Assembly (NCBI GenBank): GCA_004154925.1
Contig: QJNS01000709.1
Span: forward strand, 1-64,000
Length of the DNA: 64,000 nucleotides
Direction of reading: 5' to 3'
From: Monosporascus cannonballus
Lineage: Eukaryota; Ascomycota; Sordariomycetes; Xylariales
Positions 22,405-33,297 of this stretch are shown one piece after another (the stretch's first letter is position 1; each line of letters starts with the position of its first letter). Below the pieces are notes generated by a model. It was not told the DNA's origin, made no database searches, and worked only from the letters and a program-made list of their open reading frames with translations. A program made the translations under genes and the position numbers.

Positions 22405-24601
22405 TTATGCCTCGTAACTCTTAATGTTGCCGTTGCTTCCAAGCGGCTGGACTGAGCCTAGCGATGGCGCCGAGGTAAACGTCAAGCCGCTTCCGTCTAT
22501 GCTCTTCAATTCTGCACCTGCCTTAAGGCCTTCTTGCGTCTCGCGAACCCGTCTCTTGAAGTTGAGGCGGTCCAGGAACAATTGCTGACGGCCCCTCTCG
22601 AGTTCGCGTCGTTCGGCCTGCAGAATGGTCTCCATCTCGTCAAAGTACTTCAACTTCAACTCCATCTTCTGAAGAGTGACATTTACAGCGGCAGAGAGAA
22701 GTCGCGTCATCTCGCGCTCCTCATGGGAGGCGAGGCCGCCTGCTCGAGCGCCCATCGAAGCCAAGGGTATGCTGGCCAGAGTGCTGGTAGTGGTAGTTGT
22801 AGTGGTTGTTGTCGTGGTCGTTTCTTGTCTGATGTCTATTTCCATGGAATCACCCTCCTTCTCCTTATCTTTCCCGTTGACCTTAGACGCATCGCCGCCC
22901 TCGATTTTGTTACGTAGGCCCTGTTGTAGCTCCTCCACCGATTTCCTAGCCGCCGCAGCAGTCGTTTTGGGGTCTGTCAGGCTAGCAAGGAAGCCAATAA
23001 CGGACATGACGGGATTATCCGCCTGGCTGAAGGGGAGATACCCACCATGGCTCCCGAGCATCGAAACGCCAGTCGGGGCATGGACAGGGGCTTCCGACTC
23101 GAGGTATTTGTCCTCGATGTCAAGTTGCAAGAACTGTAAAACGCACTCTTCTCGTGTCCGCGTCCCTACATGCTCGGCGATCTCGGCCCAGTCATCGTCA
23201 TACCTCTCCAGGCCTTCAAGAAGTCGCAATATTTCGGCATCAGTCCATGGCGCGTCGCGATCCAAAATGGAAGAATAGGCGCGGTTCTCCATCTTGACGA
23301 AATTGGTGTTGGTCTGATTGTTTGGTATCCGGGCCTCCATATAGCAGCTGGGGCACACATCGATCTTCGTCTTGGTCGTCGAGTTGGCCTCGGGCAGATG
23401 GTAGTAGACCCTGGTACAGTCGATGCCGCAGGTCTGGCAGTTGACCTTAACAATTGGCGCCTTCAAGCTGTCCTCCGCTCCAGGAGAAGCGCTCCCAGTG
23501 CCGTTAGTAGTGGCGGCCTCCCCATTCGTCTTACTTTCGGATTTGGTGAGCTTCGTCCCCTTCGCACTCGCTTCATAAATGTTACGGCCAATCTCCAGAT
23601 TTCTCTCACCAGCAGCAGTCGCAGCTGTGCTCGCTTTCCGGTCAGTCTCCTGGTTCTTGACGCCTTCGAGCACGATCGGGTCTGCAGATGGCTGCCACGG
23701 CTGAAGTCCGCGAGGAGTGTCACAGATGACCTGGAAGTGCCCAGTGAAAGGCGGGCCTACTTGGGACGGCCGTTGGTCGGCATCGACCTGTGAATTGTCA
23801 GCGCCTTGCCCTCCACTGACACAACGAGGCAACGCATGCTCACCTGATAGTTGATCAATCCCCACTGCTCAAGAAAAGCGTGGACGCGCATGATAGCGCA
23901 CACATCGCCGGCCAAGTTCCGTCTGCATGCCGTTACAGTTAGGTACTCGACGGGATTCAGCCGGTAGGTGTTAATCATGAAGTCGCGGTAGTCCTTGTAC
24001 ACATGGGGTGTTTTGCTCCGGTTGCGGTTGTTGAAGAACTCTGGGAGTGCCTTGCGCTCGATATTGTGGATGGTGTTCATATCGAACCATGTGCTATAAC
24101 TCGGTAGGACGATGGCATGCGTCTGGGAGATGAGGTGTTCACGAGCGGCGTTCTCGATGCTTTCCTTGGACTTGACCTCCTGTGCACCTCCTTCGACGGC
24201 GGCGGCAGTTTCTTCACCCTCCTTGTCCTGTAGCTGGCCATCCTTAGGTTCCGTCTGCGCCTCGCCCATCTCCTCATCTTCCTTAGCTAGGGTAGTTTCA
24301 GCAGGCGGTTCGGCGGGAGCATCTAGCGGGTTGTCTGAGATACCAGCAGGTGCAGGAGTAGTACTATCTTGCTTAATTGCCGGCTCAGCAGCGGACACGC
24401 CAGACATTTGAACATCTACTCAGCGCAATAATCAGTGATGCTGTCATCCCTTCGCATACTCGGCCCTGGAGGGCGCAGCAGGTCAAATTACGATCTATAT
24501 GACTTACCATCGACATGAAGTGGTGGCTGTGATAGGATGTCATTTCCGCCGGGAGTACCCGAGTTGGCTGACGAACCATAACCAAGGTGCTGCTCATCCA
24601 T
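22405..24601 (-). CDS. RSC8: SWI/SNF-RSC complex subunit (Swi3/Rsc8/Moira type)
   Basis: Scaffold subunit of nuclear SWI/SNF-family chromatin remodelers; filamentous ascomycetes usually have one such protein. Predicted 682 aa in three exons: 24601-24508, 24415-23844 and 23787-22405. Intron 1 (24507-24416) joins LHVD to [12 protein letters not shown]; intron 2 (23843-23788) joins WGLINYQ to [13 protein letters not shown] inside the SWIRM domain. SWIRM spans about 130-230 ([26 protein letters not shown]). A ZZ-like finger has CQTCGIDC then CPSCYMEA. The SANT domain starts near [21 protein letters not shown]-terminal leucine-rich coiled coil ([17 protein letters not shown]) is the usual dimerisation segment. 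A poly-Thr run (TTTTTTTTTTTT) sits before it. Without exon 1 the ATG at 24407 would still make a protein with all domains. Confidence 0.94.
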
Positions 24602-25288
24602 GGTGGTTGACTTTGGATGCGGATCGCAAAGCTGAGGGGGGATGATGAGTGAGGAAGCAAGGGAATGGATGATTATTATTAATTCAAACGCGCGCAATTG
24701 TAAGGCGCAAAGAGGTAGGCAAAACGGGAAGTCTACTCAGAAAAATCGCATTTAGACTCGAAAAAGGGGGGATTCTCATGAATCGATGCCGCGTGCTTAT
24801 TACGATTCCGACGGGTTGAATCCACTGAATGCGAGCGAAGAAGGCTGGATGGATCTCATCAGTGAGTCGCGTTTGGAGAAATCTTGGTCAATTTCCGCGA
24901 CAGCTAAAGATGAGCACGGACCACTCCAAATGCACACTAGCCTATCCGAAGAGCACCCGGGCCGTCCCCCAAAAAGGTGGACACCACAACCTCCCAGCAA
25001 GAGATCTACTTTTCTGTCAAGGGGGTTACCGTTACCCCCATCGTCGAGCTCTATACCCCGGATTTGAAATAGTGAGAGTTGTTGTAACGAACAGCAAGTC
25101 TTGCATGTAAAAGTAGCAATACAATATATAGATACAGTACTACGAGTATCTGCTGGATTAACCCGGGTAAGTACATAGGGTCTATCGATCAAGCATGAGC
25201 TAAAATGGGTATCGTGATACAAGTGCTAATAACAATAATGCCGCCGCAATAAACAAATCCCCCCTTTCCTTTGCCTCTTATCATTTCT
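24602..25288. other. intergenic region between RSC8 and RRN5
   Basis: About 690 bp holding the RSC8 promoter and the RRN5 3' UTR. The overlapping ORFs here (24786-25222) show nothing recognisable. Confidence 0.5.
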
Positions 25289-27205
25289 TCATTTTTGAAC
25301 CTCCCACTCACCGTAGTACTCAAGTCCTTCCTTCCAATCATGCGCGCTGTCGTCGAGACCAGCCTTCTGAGACGGCCACTTCAGTTCTTCCTGCTTCTGA
25401 CGAGCGATCTGCGCCTCGATGGCTTGAGTGACCTTATCACTGTACTTAGCAGGGCCGCCGCTCTGGACCACCCGTTGTAGTCGCATCTCCTCAACCCGGT
25501 CAAAGAGCGCGTCGAAGCGCACGCATTGCACCTCCAGGCGATGCTCCATCTCGATCCGGCGGCGGATGGCCTGTCGGCCGCGGGCAGTGCCAGGGTCGTC
25601 GATATCTGTGTAGTTGAGGGCTTCGTGGAGCTCGCCATCTACTTTGCTATGATCGATATCATGGTCGATGTCTGGGCGGAGCGCTTCGTCGAGATCTCGG
25701 TCTACTGCGTCCTGGTCGATGTCGCTGTCTTCGTCCAGCTGGTCCCTCGCGTCTTCCGAGTCCTCGTGGCTGTCTATGTCTTGCTTTTGCTCTCCATCTG
25801 CGACTTGTTGCGCGGATTCATCCTCAGAGGCGTCTGAGAGCGAGCCGTCATCGGATTCCTCGTCACTGCTTTCCGGAGCGGAATCAATACCGAGCGCTGC
25901 TTCCACCTCGTGGTAGGACATGGCATATCCCTCATCATCGTCATCGTAGTCGATGTCAACATCCACAATTTCGGGGGCGGTGTCCACTGCCCCGGTTTCC
26001 GCATGGTTCTCATCCTGTGATTCGTCCTTGTAGACGTTCAGACGTAGTCTGCGCGCCGTTCGGGCCCAGAAGCCGCGGCTATTCTCCTTCATACCCAACG
26101 ACGCTGCCGCTGCCCTCACGTCTTTGTTTTTGATGAGGCCCCTGGTACGGTGATTACCGGCCTGCTTGGCATTGACTCTCGAAGTCGCGATGTGGAGTGT
26201 AGTAGTCACAAGACGTCGAGTGATGCTCACAGCGAGCGAATAGAAGTCCTGAAACGCTGTGGCTCTCATGGACGGGGGCTCCTCTGATACAAACTGCCAG
26301 CTGTGGTCCGGGATGACTGAGTTCATGAAGACACGGTCGGAGAGCTTCAACCAATTGCGCATTAATAGGAACTCGGCAAATGGTAAGTTGTCATTTTTTT
26401 CGCGACGCACTTGCCGCTCGAAGAAAGTAGCAAGCGCTGGTGTGATCAACCAGTGGTCTTGCCATCTCCCCTGTTCTACAGTTTCCTCGTGGCGTTCCTG
26501 TCGTAGGGCAATGTCGTCTGCTGCCGCCTCCAGTGCGTTGCAAGTTTCTTGGGTTATTTCGGCTGCTAGAGGAATATCCACCGGTCGTATGGCACGTTTT
26601 CGCTTGCCCAAGTCCGCTCGCCTAATGCGGTCCTCCTGCTCTAGAAGTTTAAGGTATTGATGGATCTCCACCTCGCTCTTGGTGCCGATCCTGGATGCGA
26701 TTCCGGCCAAGTCCAAGCGGCCAAGTCGCTCTAACCCTGAGAAGAACTTCTCTTTCTCCAATGAAGTCCAAGACACGGCCCCCACCTGGGAAGAGTCGAG
26801 ACTCTGCCAGTATTCAGAAATGTTCGCCTCAGCAGCATCCTTGATGTCCTGGTTAAGAATCTCAACGTAACCGCTGTTGAGTGTGCTTCGCTGACGCTTA
26901 AGGGGCAAACCGGTTGGGTCTGCGATATGTGTGTTTTGAGTGCTACGTCGTCTCTTACGTGAAGTCCTGTCTCCAATCTCATCCAATCGTCCTAGTGCGC
27001 CCTGTTGGATCTCGGAGCTAGATGTTGCTGGGCGGATAGGGAGATTGAGCTCAGGACCATCAGTCTGCCCTTGAGTCTGGAGAAGCTCCCGATAAGTTGG
27101 ACCTTCCGATGATGATGATGAGTCTATCTCCGTGGTCTCTCCCCTTGAGAGACTACTCGGTACATAATCCTCATCTAGATCCATGATTGGAAATGGGATT
27201 GCCAC
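25289..27205 (-). CDS. RRN5: Rrn5-like RNA polymerase I upstream activating factor subunit
   Basis: Predicted 638-aa nuclear protein resembling Rrn5 of the upstream activating factor, which binds the rDNA promoter upstream element in yeast. Single exon. After a disordered, Ser-rich N-terminus, a SANT/Myb-like unit lies at VSWTSLEKEKFFSGLERLGR to SEVEIHQYLKLLE. It is followed by the conserved acidic and basic blocks ALEAAADDIALRQE and WLITPALATFF. The middle (LSDRVFMNSV, RLVTTTLHIATSR) is the typical Rrn5 helical core. A long Asp/Glu/Ser-rich stretch precedes a C-terminal coiled coil (RRRIEMEHRLEVQ). Met8 (27184) is an alternative start. It shares a 556-bp divergent region with IRC3. The identification rests on domain order and length, so it is good but less certain than for the enzymes nearby. 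Confidence 0.85.
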   Translation of the reverse strand: MAIPFPIMDLDEDYVPSSLSRGETTEIDSSSSSEGPTYRELLQTQGQTDGPELNLPIRPATSSSEIQQGALGRLDEIGDRTSRKRRRSTQNTHIADPTGLPLKRQRSTLNSGYVEILNQDIKDAAEANISEYWQSLDSSQVGAVSWTSLEKEKFFSGLERLGRLDLAGIASRIGTKSEVEIHQYLKLLEQEDRIRRADLGKRKRAIRPVDIPLAAEITQETCNALEAAADDIALRQERHEETVEQGRWQDHWLITPALATFFERQVRREKNDNLPFAEFLLMRNWLKLSDRVFMNSVIPDHSWQFVSEEPPSMRATAFQDFYSLAVSITRRLVTTTLHIATSRVNAKQAGNHRTRGLIKNKDVRAAAASLGMKENSRGFWARTARRLRLNVYKDESQDENHAETGAVDTAPEIVDVDIDYDDDDEGYAMSYHEVEAALGIDSAPESSDEESDDGSLSDASEDESAQQVADGEQKQDIDSHEDSEDARDQLDEDSDIDQDAVDRDLDEALRPDIDHDIDHSKVDGELHEALNYTDIDDPGTARGRQAIRRRIEMEHRLEVQCVRFDALFDRVEEMRLQRVVQSGGPAKYSDKVTQAIEAQIARQKQEELKWPSQKAGLDDSAHDWKEGLEYYGEWEVQK

Positions 27206-27761
27206 GGCTCGAGATGCATCGCGTGGCTTTTCGGTGTCCTAAGAGCTAAATGAGCGGGCGCCATCCATGAAAAATATGGATGTAACTTACAAGGCAACAA
27301 GCAGAATGTTCTCATTCTCAACTTTCGCCAAAATACGAACAACAATAAGGGAAATTATCCGTATTGGTCACGAGGCCTCATGTTGAGACTGACGCGTAGA
27401 ACAGAGAACGCGGGAAACTTATCGCGCGTTCCCACACGTTTTCCTTTGAGAATGGGTGAATCCCAGGCAGGCACTGCAGTTTGAAGGGAGGTTTGCTACG
27501 AACTACCGGTACCTAGGTAGGGCAGTATAGCAGACAGTTTAGCTTATCAACAGATATCAAGCTCTATCGGATAGGCTGTAACTCGCTAAATTCCCAGCAG
27601 CTTAGCGTTTAAACGTAATCCAATAGGCAGCCGTCCGATAACCGATAAGGTATTTCATCAGCGTTAACTTTTCTGGATGCATTTTCTCTCATGAGAGCCC
27701 CGCGTAACCTTGTTCCAACGTCATCTCTACAACCTCTTTTCGTCATTCCAAGAGATGTGAA
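27206..27761. promoter_or_regulatory. divergent intergenic region RRN5 / IRC3
   Basis: 556 bp between opposing start codons, so both promoters are here. It contains GTACCTAGGTAG at 27509-27520, one of the recurrent palindromic motifs of this window. Confidence 0.45.
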
Positions 27762-29840
27762 ATGCCACGTCTTTGTCCGAGATGGCTTTCATTGAGGAAT
27801 CCACCATGGCACCCACGACCTGGCAACGTCCCTATAAAGGGTTTTTCGATTTCAGCAAAGCTGCCAGCGGGCGCACCCCTGAGAACCTCGTCGCGTTCTT
27901 TCACAGGGGGCACGGCCCTGAGAGCCCGGACGCGCGCTTTGGCAGGGGGTGCACCCGTAGGGACCACGTCACCCTCACCAGTGCCCGTTCGCCTTCGTGA
28001 CTACCAAGAAGAATGTATCATATCTGTCTTAGACTCAATAAAGCATGGCCATAAGCGGCTAGGGATTTCTTTAGCAACAGGAGCTGGGAAGACGGTCATC
28101 TTCACCCAGCTAATCGATCGAATCCAACCAAGTCGCAGGGAGGCTAGCCAGACCTTGGTCTTGGCCCACAGGCGAGAGCTAGTCGAGCAAGCAGCAAGGC
28201 ACTGCTCCAATGCATATCCTAGCAAGAGGGTTGAGATTGAGATGGGTAGTATGCATGCCTCTGGCTTTGCAGATATTACCATCGCAAGTGTACAGAGCAT
28301 CACATCAGGGGATCGAATCCGCAAATTCGACCCGAACCTCTTCAAGCTCGTACTTGTGGACGAAGCCCATCACATTGTCGCCCCAGGATACCTAAGGACC
28401 TTGGAGCACTTTGGCCTAGAACAAAAGAGAGAGCACTCTCCCATCTTGGTTGGTGTATCGGCGACATTTTCACGCTTCGACGGGCTCCGGTTGGGTTCTG
28501 CAATCGATGAGATTGTTTATCACAAGGATTATGTGGATATGATCGGGGATAAGTGGCTGTCAGAGGTCATCTTCACGACAGTCGAGTCGACGGCGGATCT
28601 CTCCAGGGTGCGGGCCGGGGCCAACGGCGATTATCAACCAGGAGAATTGTCCCGCGTAGTAAACACCGAAACTGTCAACGAGATCACGGTCCGAAGCTGG
28701 CTTGCGAAGGCCTCGGGGAGAAAGTCGACGTTGGTCTTCTGTGTGGATCTCGCACATGTTGCAGGTTTGACCCAGACATTCCATCGGCATGGCGTGGACG
28801 CCAGGTTTGTGACCGGGGATACGCCGAAGCTGGAGAGGAGCGAGCGCTTAGATGCCTTCAAGCGGGGAAAATTCCCTGTCCTCGTTAACTGTGGCGTCTT
28901 CACGGAAGGGACAGATATCCCAAATATCGACTGTGTAGTCCTGGCGAGGCCGACTCGCTCCCGCAATCTCCTAGTTCAGATGATAGGAAGAGGCATGAGA
29001 TTGCATCCGGGGAAGATCAACTGCCACGTCATCGATATGGTGTCGAGCCTGGCTACAGGTATAGTCACGACGCCTACATTGTTCGGCCTTGACCCTTCAG
29101 AGATAGTCAAGGAGGCCTCGGTGGGTGAGATGCAAGGGCTGAAGGACCGAAAAGAGGCAGAACGGGAGAGAGAGGAGCAGGTCGCCACCCAGGCAACGAG
29201 CTCCTCTAAGAGTGACTTGAGTGGGAACATCACGTTCACCGAGTATGACTCTGTGTTCGACCTCATCGCAGACACCTCTGGCGAGAAGCACATTCGCTCG
29301 ATCAGTCAGAATGCTTGGGTACAGACCGGGCCGGGTAAATACGTGCTGTCTGGACCTGCCGGAACGTATCTTCGGTTGGAACAGGCTGATGTTTCAGAGG
29401 AAGGCAAACCAAAGTTTGTGGCTTGGGAGCTCAGGACATTGCCTCAAGGTGTGAAATCGAAATCCCCTTATGCAACGCCCCGCCGCCTTTTTAAGGCTGC
29501 CACGTTTGCCGATGCTGTGCATGGGGCCGACACGTATGCATCGGAGAAATACCCGCAGATACTCATCTCGAGAAACCAAGCCTGGCGCCGTGGGCCACCT
29601 ACAGACGGTCAACTCAAGTTACTTAATCAGTACCGGGGAGAAGATGACCAACTGCAAGCTACAGATATAACCAAGGGGAGGGCTGCTGATATGATCACCA
29701 AACTTCGCCATGGAGCACGGGGACGGTTCAGCTCTCTTGATGCCGACCGCCGACGAAAGGAAAAGCAGATGCGAGCGAGCGAGCAACAACAAGCAATGCG
29801 GCTGAGAGAGAGAGTCACTGTTGGGCCTCTAGCGGCTTAA
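27762..29840 (+). CDS. IRC3: Irc3-like mitochondrial superfamily 2 DNA helicase
   Basis: Predicted 692-aa ATP-dependent double-stranded DNA helicase needed in yeast for mitochondrial DNA maintenance. Single exon. The first 65 residues are rich in Arg, Ser and Ala and nearly free of acidic residues, which fits a mitochondrial presequence. Helicase motifs run in order: VRLRDYQEECI, Walker A ATGAGKT, VLAHRRELVEQA, DEAHH, SATFSR, STLVFCVDLAH, GVFTEGTDIPNID and MIGRGMRLHPG. The C-terminal 230 residues hold the family-specific region, ending in a basic tail. A second ATG at 27773 lies in another frame and is a shadow. It is divergent with RRN5. Confidence 0.94.
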   Translation: MPRLCPRWLSLRNPPWHPRPGNVPIKGFSISAKLPAGAPLRTSSRSFTGGTALRARTRALAGGAPVGTTSPSPVPVRLRDYQEECIISVLDSIKHGHKRLGISLATGAGKTVIFTQLIDRIQPSRREASQTLVLAHRRELVEQAARHCSNAYPSKRVEIEMGSMHASGFADITIASVQSITSGDRIRKFDPNLFKLVLVDEAHHIVAPGYLRTLEHFGLEQKREHSPILVGVSATFSRFDGLRLGSAIDEIVYHKDYVDMIGDKWLSEVIFTTVESTADLSRVRAGANGDYQPGELSRVVNTETVNEITVRSWLAKASGRKSTLVFCVDLAHVAGLTQTFHRHGVDARFVTGDTPKLERSERLDAFKRGKFPVLVNCGVFTEGTDIPNIDCVVLARPTRSRNLLVQMIGRGMRLHPGKINCHVIDMVSSLATGIVTTPTLFGLDPSEIVKEASVGEMQGLKDRKEAEREREEQVATQATSSSKSDLSGNITFTEYDSVFDLIADTSGEKHIRSISQNAWVQTGPGKYVLSGPAGTYLRLEQADVSEEGKPKFVAWELRTLPQGVKSKSPYATPRRLFKAATFADAVHGADTYASEKYPQILISRNQAWRRGPPTDGQLKLLNQYRGEDDQLQATDITKGRAADMITKLRHGARGRFSSLDADRRRKEKQMRASEQQQAMRLRERVTVGPLAA

Positions 29841-31998
29841 ACAGATTAGAAATATAATGAGGCGCCCTTGACTCCGATTAACTGTCGAAATAGCCTATGC
29901 AGCATGAATACTAGGGGTTTTTTTTTCTTGTTGCGAGGGCCAAATTTGGTTTGCAGGGTTGTCGCTTTGTTGAGTCGTCGAGTTGGTTGGCGATGACTTG
30001 GTTGCTGTGATTGGCCATGGGTGCTGCCATCGACACTTGCGACTTTATACACGCAAAATGGTCGCTCACAGCCCCCTATCCCGTCAAAAAAAATTCAACG
30101 GCATAGCCTTGGAGCCGCCTACCAGATTGGCTGCCATTCAACCCTCACATACCCTTCACGGGAACCTTTGTAGGCACTTCTCGGAACTCTATCCACCTGG
30201 AATGGCGCAAACCGACGCTTTGGCTTCTGCAGTCGAGCACCCTTTCCTTCTTTTCATTCCACATTTCAAACCGAAGCTCCCACCCTTTTTGCTCACTATG
30301 GATAACCTTGGCCTCACCAAGATCTGGTTCAGATGGAGAGCCACAGTCGTCCGAGGACAACGTTCTAACCAGAGGACACCATGAATGGCCGGTCAGTACT
30401 AGCTGCCTCCTCTCCCCAGAGACCGAACTTCAGCTTTCTTGGAAAATGGCTCTAAGGGGACTCATCGAGACTACGCTGCCCGCCTCATTTCCAAGGTATG
30501 ATTCAATCAACTCCTTGAGATCCAGCTGTACCACGTCGCTTGCGTTCTTTACCCAAGAAGCAGCCCATGCGTTCCCGCAAAGAATGCCAGATAGCGTCTT
30601 TGAATGTCCAAAGCCGTCCCCCAAAATTACACGTTTGCTGCTACAGGACACTGTAAGCACTGACATATTTTAGACGGATTTTCGCTGCTTAATTTCGGAG
30701 GACCGGTCTCCAAGCAGATCGTCCACGGCGCTGATACCAAGGCGCCTACCCGGATTCAGGCGGGTCCCTTCAGGCCTACACTACGCAACAGTACACGGCC
30801 CAGCGTCTCAAAGAGCTGGACTCTATACCCGGCCACGACGCTGACCTTGGAGTTCACCAGTTCAAACCCATTCCGATTCCTGGTCCTCGCCGCGGAGAGC
30901 GTTCTGAGCTTGGTGTCTCAGCACCCCATGCCACGTCGCCTAAGCCGGCTGTTCCTGAGCGGACAGACTCTCCCGAGCTCATCTTCCAGATAGAGCTTGA
31001 CGGTGAAGAAGAGAAGGGTAAATGAGGCTCGTTATAGAAGGGAGCAGATGAGAACTACAGCGGCCAACTGAAACGGCAACGGGAACTCTGGTTAGCATAT
31101 ATGGTTTTACGCCTTTCACCTGATGTGTTGGTGATGGGGCGGGCATCTACGGCTACGGCTATTCTATATGATCTCACCCTGCCCATATCAGCAAGGGAGA
31201 GAGAGGATCGAACCAAGAATTTCAATATGAAATTTCAAGGGAGATCGAGACACGGCATCTATCCTTTAATCCTAAAGGCTCTAGGGGCCAAGATATATGG
31301 TATGAGGCTGGCTCAACCGGGGCGGCGTTCAGCTGGCACAAGGCTCTCCCCTCATGCCCTTATTGGGACCTGAATCTTGCAATATGACAACAATAATAAG
31401 CAATAAAACGAGATTTATAAGGCGATAACGACGAAAGCTCATACACACACTATATTAATATCACCTTCGAAAGAGGGGTAAAGGGTAGTGGGAAATCAAG
31501 CAGATGTGCTTGCTCAACGCGTAAGGGGGTGGAATACACCAACCGCTTAGAGATCTGCAGCACATTACTGTATTGTGGTCTTATATTAGCTCTCGGTGAC
31601 CATTTATCCACGGATCGGCAGCCCCAACAGAGAACCTTATTTACGAGAAAGTAATGCTGACTATGGCCATTTCACTATCTGATCCTCCTACACTATGGGC
31701 ACTTCTCTGTCTTCGTAAGAGTTGGTCGGTTTATGCTTAATCAATCAACCCTTTATGGGGTTCTACCTGACTGAACGAATGTCCGTTACGGGAAATTTCC
31801 GTTTAGTTCGCCCAGCACATCCTGATAAAGGAATAAACCGTGTCGGATCTGCCGAGGGTTGCCGGGTCGCCACTGCCCCGAACGGCCTCGATTGTGGTGA
31901 TCCAAATCAGTATAGAGTAACATATACCAAGAAAGGTAAGCATGGTGTGCAATATTACTTTGGGGACTTAACGATTTATCCTAGTTGTATACCACAAA
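29841..31998. other. sparse 2.2 kb region after IRC3
   Basis: Apart from the coding-like block noted separately (30671-31025), I see no gene. The IRC3 3' UTR is at the left. ORFs such as 31101-31373 and 31722-32204 lack any recognisable feature; the latter partly overlaps the small Cys/His gene on the other strand. Confidence 0.45.
30671..31025 (+). pseudogene. coding-like block, possible broken gene or unresolved 3' exon
   Basis: I do not recognise the product. A 96-codon frame (30735-31025) reads like a real C-terminus: it has QQYTAQRLKELDS, a Pro-rich stretch, and ends SPELIFQIELDGEEEKGK before TGA. It has no start codon and is preceded by an in-frame stop at 30732. A different frame is open over 30671-30993 (FSLLNFGGPVSKQIVHGAD). 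A plausible acceptor (CTGAC...TTTTAG) ends at 30674 and a donor AAG|GTATGA lies at 30495, but no set of joins I tried gave one clean frame. It could be a decayed gene, a frameshifted assembly, or chance. Confidence 0.25.
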
Positions 31999-32442
31999 CT
32001 ATGTCTGATTGCCGAGCATCATCAGGTGAGCGTCTTTCGCCGCCAGTTTCTTGCGGAGAAACTCCTGTACGGGGTCGAGCTCGGGCACGATATCCCTTTC
32101 CTCCTCGGCTTCGCGGGCCGGTGCTTCCTCCGTGGTGGCACCAACGTCCACCTCTACAACCCCATCTACGACCATACCGTAGCTTCCCTTTAGTACAGCT
32201 TTGACGCCCGCGATGAGGGCCTTAGCCTCTCTGAGTCTCTGATCCAGAGCGCTCCTCTTTTCCGCGCAGTAGCCACACTCGGACGGTTGTCTGAGGGTAA
32301 TCAGCGGGTGTGACCGTACCTCGTCGCAGGGTTCGCTTCCCACCCCCGAGATATAGTCACTTTGCACCGGGCATATGCGGACCGGCTTTTCAGAGAGCTG
32401 AACGTGGTTGCAGCGGAATATGGTCTTGCTGTGGTTGCACAT
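31999..32442 (-). CDS. small Cys/His-rich hypothetical protein
   Basis: Predicted 147 aa, function unknown. The N-terminal 60 residues have a regular metal-ligand-like pattern: MCNHSKTIFRCNH (Cys2, His4, Cys11, His13), then Cys24, Cys39 and CGYC (Cys56, Cys59). Many short, poorly described fungal proteins start in a similar way. A helical, charged middle (KRSALDQRLREAKALIAGVKAV) and an acidic Ala/Glu-rich segment follow, and the last residues are KDAHLMMLGNQT. There is no signal peptide, so a secreted role is unlikely. It is isolated in a sparse region, about 230 bp from the fold-back element. No intron is needed. Coding status is inferred from composition and the spaced cysteines. Confidence 0.6.
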   Translation of the reverse strand: MCNHSKTIFRCNHVQLSEKPVRICPVQSDYISGVGSEPCDEVRSHPLITLRQPSECGYCAEKRSALDQRLREAKALIAGVKAVLKGSYGMVVDGVVEVDVGATTEEAPAREAEEERDIVPELDPVQEFLRKKLAAKDAHLMMLGNQT

Positions 32443-33297
32443 GGCCTCGGTTTCGGGCAGTGTTCTGCTTTGCGGCTAGAAGATGGGGATTGGGTTAACT
32501 TACGAGGTTGGGCTGTAGTTTGGACTTAGTTTTGCCTGTCTGTATAGCTACTCACGGGCGAAACAAAGCAGCATCCTTCATGGGGTATTATATACGCCCT
32601 TCTCGAGACAATGCGGACTTGCTCTCTTTGTTAGGAGGCCACGATCCTGGTGAAGACATTGTGTAGCTATGTGGTTCTGTACATTGTGCCTTGCTTTCTT
32701 AGCCATAGACAAAGAGCCACCCTTTGTCTATGGCTAAGAAAGCAAGGCACAATGTACAGAACATATGTTGATATTCCTAACTCGGCTGGCTATGTGTTAA
32801 ACGTTATTTGGCCTTTATTGCTCTTGTCTAACATGAACAATTACATTTGCTCTCCGATGCTCTGAGCCTAGCTGGTTACTACGAGCTTCACCATAGATAC
32901 TTGGTCTAGGTCATCTGAGTGCTCGCTTGATATTCGTAGCAATCAATGAGACGCGCAATAAGCTGCGGTTTAGCCTTTGGTTTGACATCATCATGGTCGT
33001 ACGTTATCATTTGGTATGTTTTACCGTTTGGTTCTGACTCGCCAATGAAAGATTTAATATACTAAAGCGAAAGCTCATCCCACATATCGGGTGAGAACGC
33101 TGCAGACTAGGAACTTGTCCTTGACGGCAGCCTCTGCTCCAGTAGGAGAACGGCACGGTCTATTCGATACTGAGGAGAAGGTCAGACAGCTGCGCGCCGA
33201 ATAAACAGTCGTTTACGCATGATAATACACGGCTCACCCCTTCCCTAAGGGACATCCAGGTGTCAGCTTGGGAATATTGTAATATATTTTGCATACA
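32443..33297. other. intergenic region with a fold-back element
   Basis: About 850 bp between the small Cys/His gene and ETFA. Its main content is the inverted repeat described separately. No other gene is seen. Confidence 0.5.
32673..32763. repeat. perfect 41-bp inverted repeat with 7-nt loop (fold-back)
   Basis: The left arm 32674-32714 and right arm 32722-32762 are exact reverse complements around the loop AGCCACC (32715-32721). The pentamer TATGT stands directly outside the 91-bp unit on both sides (32668-32672 and 32764-32768), as a target-site duplication would. There is no coding capacity. It could be a small MITE-like element, a hairpin small-RNA precursor or a fold-back sequencing or assembly artefact. 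Confidence 0.85.
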
